Assembly (NCBI GenBank): GCA_026545225.1
Contig: CM048850.1
Location: forward strand, 3,162,001 to 3,226,000
DNA: 64,000 bases
Source of the DNA: Cornus controversa
Taxonomy: Eukaryota > Streptophyta > Magnoliopsida > Cornales > Cornaceae
Direction: 5' to 3'
The notes under the pieces were generated by a model. It ran no database searches, had not been told where the DNA came from, and saw nothing but the letters and a program-made list of their open reading frames with translations. This document shows positions 48,808 to 60,700 of the stretch, piece by piece. Position 1 is the first letter of the stretch. Every line of letters begins with the position of its first letter. The position numbers and the translations under genes were made by a program.

Positions 48808-49045
48808 TAAAGAATACAATTGCTCCATAAGCAATATGTTCCCTTCATAGTAATTGATTCTCCTTCCTTCCATTCATGAATGTGAAGATGTAAGAAACCA
48901 CCTCCTGCTCTAACTGAACTGAGTTATCTGTAATTGGCACTAAATTTTGTCAATAAGATTAAGATCATCAATCACACTCACGTGTATATGTGTGCTTTAA
49001 AAATATTGAAATATACTCAAGAAAATTAAGGTTATTTTTCTTTTC
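48808..49045 (-). repeat. SIRE-like LTR remnant, left part
   Basis: The order of blocks (ccacctcctgct, then tgtgtgctttaaaaat) follows that of 8460-8590 in the Copia LTR. The last eight bases, TTCTTTTC, are the TSD of the hAT-like insertion. Confidence 0.5.
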
Positions 49046-50066
49046 TAGATGTGACTCAAAATAATTTGAGGCCTTAGGCGAAAATTATAAAAGTGGCCTT
49101 TTAATATTTAATATATTAATATCAAATATTAATTAATAATTCTTATTTAAAAATTATTTTTGCTTTTTGAGATGCAAAGTTACTAATTAGATTCTTGTAT
49201 TCAAGTTTTGTGAAAATTATAAATTTGGAATTTTAATATTTAATATATTATTCTTTTGTAGAATTTTCACCTAAATTTTTTCTTGTTTGATTATTAAGAG
49301 CTCTTTTTTGAGATTGAATTAGTTTATCAATTCTTTTTTAAGTTTTTCATATCTTGATTCATACTTACTAGTAGACATATTATGATATTCAATAATTTAA
49401 ATAACAATAATTACAAAAAATATACAATTTTATAATAACAAAAAAAAAAAGACTACAAAATAATTTAAGTTAAAGAACAATAGAATCTGATGATAGAAAA
49501 ATCCGATCTAATGCTCCAAAAATTCTTCAATTATTTTGTAACTAGTAGCTTGAAAGTTTCCAAAAAATTTATAGTTGTAATGAGTGGAGAAGAAAAATAC
49601 GTTGCTATGAGAGATTGAGAGAGGAGAGAGATGGAGATTAGATAGTCTGTGAGAGAATAGAAAAGATAAAAGTTGCAATGACGGAGGAGGAAAAAAGTCA
49701 AAAACATGTGGAGTAAGGAAAACAAATAAGATAAAATTAATAGGAGATGGAAAGTTTAATTTTCAATTTTTTAAAATTATCAGTTAGTGTAATAAACATT
49801 ATAGCATTAAGAGTTAGTATATATTAAATACAACATTTTTGGGATGGTGTAATGAGAAGCGGGAGAGAGAGAATTTTTTTTAAGAAATTGCCAAATTGGT
49901 TGGGGTATAATAATAAAAGGAGAAAAAATTTAACAAGTCTTTTAATAGTAGATTACAAATTTTTTAGAAAATTTTATAATATAAGGAAAAAATATTTTTT
50001 CGGGGCTTTCTATTGGCTGGGGCCTTAGGCCACCGCCTAAGTCGCCTAATGGTCCAGCCGACCTTG
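49046..50066. mobile_element. Degenerate hAT-like non-autonomous element, possible TSD TTCTTTTC
   Basis: The flanking 8-mers TTCTTTTC at 49038-49045 and 50067-50074 match. The inner ends carry gaggccttaggcgaaaa on the left and gggccttaggccaccgcctaagtcgcc, then taatggtccagccgac, on the right. That style is familiar from plant hAT elements whose ends read CAGGGCCGGC. The left terminal repeat is poorly kept. The interior is AT-rich with no transposase frame. Confidence 0.5.
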
Positions 50067-50560
50067 TTCTTTTCACGTTTACATGCGTTGTTAAAATCCT
50101 ATTGGACATCTCAAGAGTTTTGGCAAAAAAAAGAGTTGAAACATTATTCGAAAATATAGAATCCTTGGGCCATCAAGACGTTACCAACCAGTTGGGAAAA
50201 TCTTTAACCGAGTGGGACACTCTCAGAAATTCAGAAACCTGAAATACCAAGACCAAACCAACCGGTTGGAAGTTTTCAAACAAAGGAAAAACTCAAAAGG
50301 TTAAGAAGTTAAGCTCTTGAAACCAAAACAACCGGTTAGAAATATTTTCTACTGGTTAGGAAATTCTGAAAATTAATTTTTGACCTTTAAAGCTTATTTT
50401 CTAGAATATTTTTCAACCCAACTCGGTGTATAAGTGTTCTCACACATAGCCCTGTTCTAAGTAATGTCTAAATTCAATCTAACAGTATAGAGACATTTGT
50501 TGTTCAACTCCCATGATCAAGACTCAAACTAATTTTCTGACAATAAAAACCAAATTTTGT
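50067..50560 (-). repeat. SIRE-like LTR remnant, right part
   Basis: It carries repeated ccaaccggttgg-type palindromes (50200-50360) followed by tttgacctttaaagc and a cccaactcggtgtataagtg block. The order parallels 8880-9120 of the Copia LTR, with a different palindrome core. Confidence 0.5.
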
Positions 50561-50984
50561 ATACACACATACAATTTTATATAATAACTTAATTACAAAT
50601 ATTTTAATACAAAGAAACTCTAAATGTACCCTAAATAAACTCTAAACATGATAAACATCCAATATACAAAATTAAACTAATTTATTTACAAATTTTTAAT
50701 TATTTATGCAATGTCTACTAATATACTTTGTTTAGATTGAAGGGACCTTACAAATTTAGATTTTTAAACTTGTGATCGTGCCTTTAATCTTCTCTCTTAA
50801 TAGGCTTTCTTAGACATTGCTGAAGGGAGAAAGGTCCCTTTCGTTCATCAACAGTGAAGAGACAATATGAGAGAGACAGAGGGTGAGAGATGGAAGTGGG
50901 AAGGTCTATTTTGGCGCTACACAGAGTTTGAACAAAAATTATTCTTGTATTACGATTAACAATATCTTATTAACCAAATAACCT
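50561..50984. other. AT-rich gene-proximal DNA, nothing recognised
   Basis: No frame, RNA gene or repeat end could be supported. Confidence 0.5.
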
Positions 50985-51325
50985 CAGCTACGTTTGTTAC
51001 GCAATAATGAAATGGAATAAAATGTTAATATTACCTTTTTTATTCATTCATTTGTTTGGTAAAGAAAAATTAAAGTGAAAATGACTATTCCGCATTATTA
51101 CTTTAGAATAAAAAAGAATGAAAATTCATTCCACTACTCAACCTATGTAATAATCATTCCATTTTCAATAAACATTAAAATTAAATCTAATTATAAAAAT
51201 AATGTAATTATTATTTCATTCCTATATCATTTCATTTTGAAAGCAAACAATAGAATGTGAATTATCATTTCATTCTTACTTTAATGGATTGGTTATTCCA
51301 TTCCATTGTTGCGTACCATAACTGG
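50985..51325. mobile_element. MITE-like inverted repeat in the gene's upstream region
   Basis: The left arm gttacgcaataatgaaatgg (50996-51015 region) is mirrored by ccattccattgttgcgtacc near 51298-51317. About 280 bases of AT-rich sequence full of cattcc/ggaatg repeats lie between. No clear target duplication was found. It ends about 400 bases before the host gene ATG. Confidence 0.5.
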
Positions 51326-51720
51326 TAACAGACGACAAAATGATATTATTTTGATTTTTTAAAACAACGTGATTCAAAAAGTTTCAAAACGACATTGTTT
51401 CGAAGCACTGGAGAGAGGATCTGGACCCTGAAACTTGTGTTCTCATGGACCTAATCTAACGACTATTAGCGATTCCACCCATGGTGATCGACCGAGAGGG
51501 CCAAATCCGTTTGGCTATTGTGACTCTTAAATTTGGACTGTTGATGTTCGACTGTTCAACAAAATTAGAAGTATTTTAGGACAAGTCTCTTATCTCATCC
51601 CCCACTAGTAGTCACCTCCTTCTAAAACCCATCTCTAAGAAAGAGGATAAACCTCTCATCCCCGCCAATTTCAATACTGACTGGCGAACACGTTACAGAA
51701 AACTTGCTTACTTCCACACA
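51326..51720 (+). promoter_or_regulatory. Upstream and 5' leader region of the Der-type GTPase gene
   Basis: This is non-coding DNA directly before the ATG. I could not fix a TATA box or transcription start. The last 60 bases look like a plant leader. Confidence 0.4.
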
Positions 51721-54700
51721 ATGTCATCTATCGACCTCTGCACGTATCCTTCTCTCTCTAAAACCCTCTCTCTCCTCTCCCCAACTTCTAGGCCGCCTCC
51801 TCCCACTTCTCTTTCTGTCCCAACTCGCTTCTCTCTCTACAATCACTCCCTCTCTCTCTCCAACTGCGCAATTAATCACCAGTACCACCTCTCGAACCTT
51901 TGCTGCAGCGTTTCGGACGGTGGACTCCTCGGCGAAGATGACTCAGAATTTGAAGAAGACGTTGAAGAAGTCAATAATTCCGGTGGTGATGACGATGAAA
52001 GTCATGAAATTGATGTTGAAGGGCTCGAAAAAGAAGCAAAAGATGCGGTTCTAGAGTATTCTATCGCTTTAACTCGCGAACTGAAAATTGGTGCGTCTGA
52101 TTCAAAGCAATATATATATCTGTGTGTGTATAATGTTTTGGAGTTGTCTTTAACTTTGTTGTCCAACACTATTGATTTTCCACATTTATGCTGTCTTATG
52201 ATTTCAGAAGAAGAAAGAAATGTTCGAAAGGAGTCTCGTGGAAAACATAAGAGGAATAGAACTACCGCTAGAAATGTTAGTAAGCATATTTTCTTGGGTC
52301 ATTATGGACTATTAACATAGACTATTACTTAAAATGGCCAAAATTGACACTGGATGAGATAATTAAAGAAGACATTACGAAATTAGATATAGTAGGAGAT
52401 ATTGCTCATGAAATGGAAGAAGATAATTAATGTGGCCCCCATTGGACTTAGACCAATTCAAGGATGTCCTAATGGTTAGTCTTGGATTTAGTTTTCTGCG
52501 TATTTTAAAATGTTGAATCTCAAAGCTCATGTTCTTTCTTGACTTGAGTAGTTTGTCTCTGGCTATTTTTGTAGGTCTTGGCTCTTGGAACTTAAGTCTT
52601 TGGGCCTTTATAAAACAAAGATTTGGCTTTGTTAGTGGGTGTGAGGATTAGAACTTAGTGCACAAATTTCGTAACAAAAAGCTAAAATCACCTCTTGAAT
52701 TGCTAACTCACCAATTAGGGATTTTAATTTATGCATTTATATTATTGTACATGCTAGAGTTTGAAGATTGTGTTTTTATCCATAAAACACTTTCTTGAAT
52801 GCATAGAACTGTTTTAGAATGTTTTTATTTTAGAAATCCTAAAGATCAAGAAAAGGAATTTTTACAAAATCAGTAAGGCTTTGTGTCGATGATAAAAATT
52901 TTTAGAGAAATTTTATCGATTTCCAGAATGCTTCGATCAAAGGGTTAATTAATTGAAGCAGTGCTAGTGTAGTTCGATCTGTGCGCGAATAGTTTTTGAG
53001 AACTTTTCTAAATCAGAATTTTAAAATTCTAGGTTTCAGTGTACTATATAAACAGTAAGTGTACTATATAAACACCTCTAGGCTCTCATAGTACACACAT
53101 AATACAGAGATCTCACAGACATTATATAGAGAGCATATAGAGATATGATGTATCATGTTTTTTTGCAAGAGTCCAAGTTGTTTATTTGCAGAGATCTCAC
53201 AGACACTATTCGCAAAAGGAATGCCCAAGTTGTTTGTTTGCAAGAGTCCAAGTTGGCTAGTCCGTCGGATGGGGGTGTTGAGAAGCCTTTGGGAGGAAGG
53301 TTTGTAGGGTGGGAGGTACTTGATACGGTGGGGGCATTGTAGTTCTTTGGGATAAGTGGTGGGTGTCGAAGGTTGATGTTTGGCAAGAGAGATTTTCTAT
53401 CTCTCTTCTGTTTTCCCTAGAGGAGGATGGATCCTATTGGGTGTTCTCGGGAGTGTATGGGTCTATTGGGGATGTGGAGAGGAGAGGGTTATTGGAGGAG
53501 TTGGAGATTGTTAGGAGGAGATGGTCGGCTCCTTGGTGCGTGGGAGGAGACTTCAGTGTGGTGAAGAGGCCCATTGAAAGGTCTACAGGAGGGAGAAGGA
53601 CGTCGGCTGTGATGGGGTTTGTGGAGTTTATTGATGTGCATCATCTTCTTGACCTTCCAACGGGAGGAGCTCGCTTTACATGGACTAGTGGCCGTCAGTC
53701 TCCTACTTTGTCACGGTTCGATAGGTTCTTGATTTAGGGGGACCCAGAGGAGAAGTTTCCAATTGTGACTCAAGTGGTGCTAGCTAGACCGGTTTCGGAT
53801 CATATTCCCATTCTCTTGGATTGTGGAGGATTGAGAAGAGGGAAAGCTCCTTTCTGGTTCGAGAACATGTGGCTCAGGGCGGAGGATTTTAAGGAGAGGG
53901 TTAGGAATTGGTGGGCCACTTACATGGTTAGGGGTAGCCCGATCTTTCAGTTAGCGAGCAAGCTTCGGCTTCTAAAGGGAGACATCAAAAAATGGAACAA
54001 GGAGGTCTTTGGCAACCTTGAATGGCATAAGAATAGAATCCTTTCGGAAATTTCAGATTTGGACCAAAAGAAAGGTGGAAGGTCTTGATGACATGGAGAC
54101 CTGTAGGGGAGAGGAGTGCAAGGTGATGTTGTTTTAAAATTGTTAAATAACTCGCAAGTGTACGAATCTATTGAAGTATAGATCGGCAAGAATGAGGTCG
54201 AACCCAAGGGAATGCTTTGAGAAGAAAAACTAATACAAATTCAAATTAATTTAAAACTAATCTAGTTTAAACAAAAGTTGATTGATTTGAGATAAATTAA
54301 ACTAACATGCAAATAAAATAACACAGTTGAAATCAAATAAAGAAAATAACTAAGGTTTTGGATTCCACCACTATTAAATCCATTATTAATTCCCAAAGTT
54401 AGAGTAGCAATCAAGAAATCAATCTATTGCTTACTCAAGATTTAACAATAAAACACTATGAAAAATATATTAAAAGGTAGATTTTCCTTCGCTCACTAGT
54501 GTAAAATTCTAAGCATCCTATGTATCCAATTTAATGAAAAACATAAGATCAAAGATTATTGCTTTTAAGAAATAGAAACCTAAGCTTAGATTAATTATAA
54601 TACTTTCTAACTACCACATATACATGATATAGATGGTGAAAGAATTATAAAATAATTAATCACAAGAAGCGAAAATCATAAGCAATTAAATCACACACAT

Positions 54701-57700
54701 GGGAATCAATTAATGAATAAAAGAACTTCACTTCATTAATGGAAGTTTCCTCCTCAACCCTAGTTGAGGAGTTTAGTTACACATGGTAGAAGAAGAAGAA
54801 GAAAACAAAATAATAAAAGACATAATGAGTAAATAAAACTCGGATTGTCTCTGTCTTCTCTACCCTGGCATCCACTTCTTTTTCTCCCCCAAAACAGCCT
54901 CCAATTCACCTCTTTATCCCCAAGAGAATACATAAAGTCCTAATCCAATTAAGAGATAAAGTCCTAATCCAATTAGGAGAAAATTAGAGTTTTCCCGCAG
55001 CCTTAAATAGGTATATTTTTCTGCTGACATTCGGCCCAAGTTTTGACCCAGTAGAAGTCCGATTCATGAAATTTACGTGAAATACAAAAGTGTGCAGAAT
55101 TGAATTTCGTTCAACCCACGCGGGAATTAAGTCGAATTGATACTCGAAAATAAGCTTTTCAGTCCACTTTCCAAAACGGGATTAAAACTGGATTCAGTGT
55201 AGAATTGGGCTTTAGGCCCGTAATCTTCTTAAGCAGTTGTAATTCTCTTGAACCTCTTCCTTGGGCTGATTTGAGTTGAAATATGGTTCCTTGGGCTGAT
55301 TTGAGTTGAAATATGGAGTTGAATGGACCCATTAGATGTAGGCTTCATATAACCTTCTTGGATATCATCTTTAAAAGCCCAAAATCATGGTTTTATCTGA
55401 AATAATCATTAAGATCCTGAAAAAGACAGAAAACACAAAAACAGAGTAAAATCACATATAAATTATCAGTAAGAGAATAAAATATGTAAATTAAGAGGCT
55501 AGAATGCGTAACATTCAACGCCGATCACAAGGCTAGGGAGAATTCGCACTGGTGGGAGCCTCTTGAGTAAGGAGGAGGATATCCGGAGGGGGACTATGTC
55601 CTATTATCAGTAGTTGTATAAGAAGACGACTACCTGAAGACCCTGCATGATGGGCTTGAGTTTGTTGGCATTTCAAAGGAGGACAGGGATTGGTTGGAGA
55701 GGCCTTTTGGGGAGGGAGTTGGAAGTGGCTTTGAGTTGTTGTGACAAGGACAAAGCTTTGGGGCCGGACGGTTTCACGTTGGTCTTCTTCCAACATAATT
55801 GGGTGGTGGTCAAGGCAGAGGTGATGGAAGCTTTCAGAGCATTTCATTTGTAGTGCCAGTTTGAGAAGAGCTTCAACACTTTTTTTGTAGTGCTCATTCC
55901 TAAGAAGAGTGGAGCTACTGAGGCCAAGCACTTTGACCAATTAGCTTGGTGGGTGGAGTCTATAGAATTTTCACTAAAGTCTTGGCAATGGCTCGAGGAG
56001 GTTGATGGATGGGGTGATCTCGGACACTTAGAATTTTTTTGTTGGAGGGTGTGAGATTCTAGACTCGGTGTTGATTGTTAGTGAGTGCGTGGGGTCTAGA
56101 ATTAAGAGCGGAGTGCCGGGGGTTGTCTGCTTAATGGATATTGAGAAGGCTTACGATCACGGGAATTGGGACTTCTTGATGTACATGTTAGAGAGGATAG
56201 GGTTTTGGGCACATATGAAGGAGCTGAATTCACTATTGTATTTCTACGGTCTGCTACTCACACCTGGTGAATGGTTTCCCAACAGGGTTCTTTTCTAGTT
56301 CTTGAGGCATTAAGCAGGGAGACCCCTATCTCCTTTCCTATTTATCATCATTATGGAGGCCTTTAATAGATTGATGAGTTTTCTAAATGCATCCAGATCA
56401 GAGTGAGGAGCACGAGACATGTCAAATTTTGGGAGGATCATTGGTGCGGGGACTTTACTCTAACTTGTAGGTTCCCACAACTCTTTAGGATTGCTACGGA
56501 CCTACATGCTTTGGTGGCTGACTGTTATCGGCTCGATAGCGGGAGGATGACTTGGGATGTTCAGTTTGAAGACAGTTCCATGATTGGGAGTTTGAGGAGG
56601 TAACAGAGTTTCTAGCTTTGCTCTAGAATCAAGTAGTGGAGGGGGAGGGGATGGATGAGATGGTCTGGGAGGATTCTTTGAGAGGGGTTTTTTGGTGTGT
56701 GATCATTCTATCCGAACCTTTTAGGAACTCCAGGTCTTTTTCCTTTGGAAGGCCATTTGGAGATCGAAAACCCTTCTCAAGGTGGCTTTTTTTGCATGGT
56801 CAGCTGTTCTGGGAGAAGCCTAACTCTAGACAACCTTAGAAGAAGGCCGCAGGTTGTGGTGAACTGGTGCTGCATGTGCAAGAAGGCAGAAGAGTCAGTG
56901 AATCATCTCCTTCTTCATTGCCCAGTGGCAAGAGATGTGTAGTCTATGTTTTTGGTAGCTTTTGGCATGATTTGGGTGTTATTCAAATCTATGGTAGATT
57001 TGATCAAGGCTTGGAGAAGGTTAATAGTGGATAGTCGAGCCAGGGATGCTTGGAGGGCCACTCCCCTTTGCTTGTGGTGGGGCTTGTTGCGAGAGAGAAA
57101 TAAGAGATCCTTTGATGGTGAGGAGAGTGCTATTTGGTCTCTCAAATATGTCATTATGGGTTCTTTATTTTTTTTGGGTTAATGGGCGCAATTGTAAATC
57201 TGTGTGGGATTTTGTTGATAGTCTAAAATTATAGGAGGCAAGTTTTGGCTTTGTGTATTCTCTTGGGATAGGCTCCCCTTTTGAGCGTCTTCCAGGAAAT
57301 CTTACTTATATATATAAAAAAAAAACTTGTGGAGTTTAGATTGTCATCAACACCAAATCAGACAAATAAATGACAATTGGATGTCACTAGTAATTGGAGA
57401 TCAGAAGTCCACGGAGAAGCATATTGTATGAGGAGCGAGTAAGATTGGTTTGTGGAGATTACTAGACCAAGAAATGCACGGGTGAGAAGAGGAATATTGG
57501 TTTGTATAGAAGGCAAAGGACAAAAAGGTCGACTGAAACTAACATGGAATGAAATAATAAGAAATGATTTAAAAAATTAAATATAGTAGGAGAAATGACT
57601 TGTAATAGAAAAAATGGAAAAAGAGAATCCATTTGGCTAACCCCTTTCCTACGGGATAAAGGCAATGATGGTGGTGATGATGATGATAAATCTAATATAT

Positions 57701-60700
57701 TCTCTACTTCTAAACCAAGATTGAAGAGTGAGACAAATCTCTAAAGTTTCTGATTCTCCCAAGTATCCTAAAATTTATAAAAAAATGGAGGGTCACATTA
57801 AGTTCTTCTGTTTTCAATGAAGAAGAGATGTTTTGAATAAAATGGAAAACTTGATAAGTAAGACAAATGAGAAAATACAAGTTAAAGAATGGTAATGGAA
57901 GTATGAAGTAAATTATTTATCTAAGAAAGCTTAAATTTTAAACAAGAAATTTTATAAAGTTAAAACAAATAAAAATTTGTAAAACAAAAGCATCCTGTGA
58001 ATATAAGGCAAATTGGATTGAAAATAAAAGAATATGGACTAAAAAGGAAGATTTATTTATTTATTAGTTTTTAGGTTACAAGTACCCTAAGAAATCTAAA
58101 GAGACGAATTATGCTCTTTTGAAGGAAAAATGAGATTTGTGTTAGGATGATTTGATATTAAAATTTCTAAAGCCCTAAAACTTAAAAAAATGTGAAGTTT
58201 ATTTATATTTTATTTCATCCCTTATTTCAAAAGATTATTATTATTTTTTTGATAAGTATTCATTGAAGATCGTCCAAAAGGAGGGACGCGGCCCAGAACA
58301 ATTGCATAATAACTATAGCCTCAAGCTATACACAAAGACAAAAGAATCTCCATAGATTTACAATTAGAGCCCTGAACCCAAAAGAATAGGGAACTAAGAA
58401 CAGAAAATCTATCCACCCCCAAGGAGATTCTAATCCATCAAAGGATCTCCTATTCCTCTCCTTCCAAAGAGCCCACCACAAGCATAAGGGGGCTGTCCTC
58501 CAAGCATCTCTGACTTGAGGCTGCACACCGCAACTGCCCTAAGTATCAATTAAGCTCATTGCAGACTCAGGCATGACCCATTGATTCCCAAAGATGGCAC
58601 AAAGAAAAACCCAGCCATCCCTAGCTCTAGGACAGTGCAAGAGAAGGTGATCCATTGTCTCCTCGGCCTGCTTACACATACAACACCAGTTGTATCTTAC
58701 ACATACAACTCAAGATTTGTGGTATATTCTTGCAGCCGAAATTGCGCTTGGACTCAATTCGAGAAAGCTAAATTGATGGATTTGTGAAGTTTGGGGAGGT
58801 GATCTGGATCAGGGCGTTGATGGATCCATGAGATAGGCTCTTAACACAGAGAGATGAAGTGAGAACAGACTTTAACTGACTCCTTTCGTTATTCTCTAAT
58901 TATGTGAGAGTGAGCACCAAAGTGTCCAGATACAATGGAAGAAATAAGAGAGATGAAGTGAGAGCAAGCATCAAAGAGGCTAAGGATCATCTTGTTACAT
59001 CACATGCATGCACAAGATACAAGGATCACTTCAAATTTGCCTCTCATAGTTGAACACAAAGTCAAACTCGAAGATTTTGCTAGCTATGGTGTCAATACAA
59101 TGTTTTCCACTCATGGTTCGATGGGTGCATTGTTAGCTCACGGACTATCATACATAACTCCGGTTTTTGTAAATATGCACAAGATAGATTTCAGCTATAA
59201 CACCTTCAAAACAACATACAATATTGTGATTTATATCACTCCTTCCCAAATTGCAACTATGCTTGACACTATATGTCCTGAGAATGGCTTGATGTTACCT
59301 AAGATTTAAGAAGATAGCGTTCCTATTGCCAATCTTAATTCTGTACTTTGCAACTGACAAGTTCTTGATTTTGCACGATTCCGAGCAACATACTTGAAGC
59401 CTAAGTTTCAAGCTCTTAAGAAAAGATTCTTGAAGTCGATATTGATCCAAACGATCACTCCAAATTATCCTGCCGACGCAGTTGATGAGCGGACGTTAAT
59501 TGAAGCCAAGTTAAGTGAATTGTGTTAACTCCTCTTTCACGAGTAAAAGATTTCGTAGACGAGGGGGAGAGCTGCTGGGAGACTTTCGGGGGAAAAGTTG
59601 GAGTCTTTTGTGTCAGGAGCATAGTTGTTAAAGGCTCAAGGCGCACTAAGGCTTCCTGGAGCCTGAGGCGCGAGGCGAGGCGGGGGCTTGACTGAAGTGA
59701 GGCGCAAGTTGAATTTTTTTTTTAAAATATAACATTTGTAGTGAGTGAGTGAAACAATGTAGAACAACTACAATTGAGAGCAAATAAAAAGCATATTCAT
59801 GGCAATTAACAACAAATGACACAGAAAAACAGATTCCAGAGTGGGTGAAACAGGTTTTGCAGGCTGCGCCTCGCGCCTCAGTGTTTGAGGCGCGCACCTC
59901 TTTCAAAGCGCCTCGCTTGGGTATACCCTAGGCGCAGAGGCTGTGCCTCGCACACCTTTGACAACTATGGTCAGGAGGTAACTAGAGGATTCTTGGGGAT
60001 TTGGTTTGCTTGGATTTGGCTCCGTTAGTTTTCCCTTCTTAGGGGTTTCCACGTAAAAATCTTGTGTCCATTGCTTTATGTCCTTATTTCTTATTATTAC
60101 TGTGGGTTGTTTAGATTTTTATTATTTGCTATAATTCTGAGTTTAAATTTCTGGTAAAGTAGTTTTAATTTGAAAATTATTAAAAAATGGTAATTAGTTC
60201 TACGAGACCTATTCACTCCCTCTTAAGTCTAGATCAGTGGACCTTGCGCAACTCTCTATAAGCGCCTCTGGTTCCGGTCCTACATTTTATGTCTCACATC
60301 AGAGCCTTGAGTTATGGTCTTGTATTTCTCAGTGGGCTTTAATTAGTTGATCATAGCTGAAGTGATTCAAGAAGAGAGACATAAGATGATTCTTTGCCAG
60401 ATATTTGCATCTTTTGTTGGAGGGTTAAGGAGAGTATTATGATTTGTTCATCCATTGCCCCTTTGCTTATAATTGGCGGTTACTATTCTTCTCCACTTTT
60501 GTGGGATGGGTGGACCCTTTTAAATTACTTTTATGGTGGAACTCTCTTAGACTTAGGTTTTGTGAAACGTAAGATTATTTCATTGGCTTCTTCTTGGAGA
60601 TATTTTTGTTCTTCGGCTTCTTTGAGCCTTGGTTATTTGTGTCTGTCATGAGCCTTACTTTGACTTTATTATTACTGAGTGGAAGGCCATTTGTGAGGAA

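Noticed and set aside
59646-59906. 86-residue frame with cysteine-rich start
   Set aside because: It lies within the MITE and its GC-rich subterminal repeats; it is not a gene.
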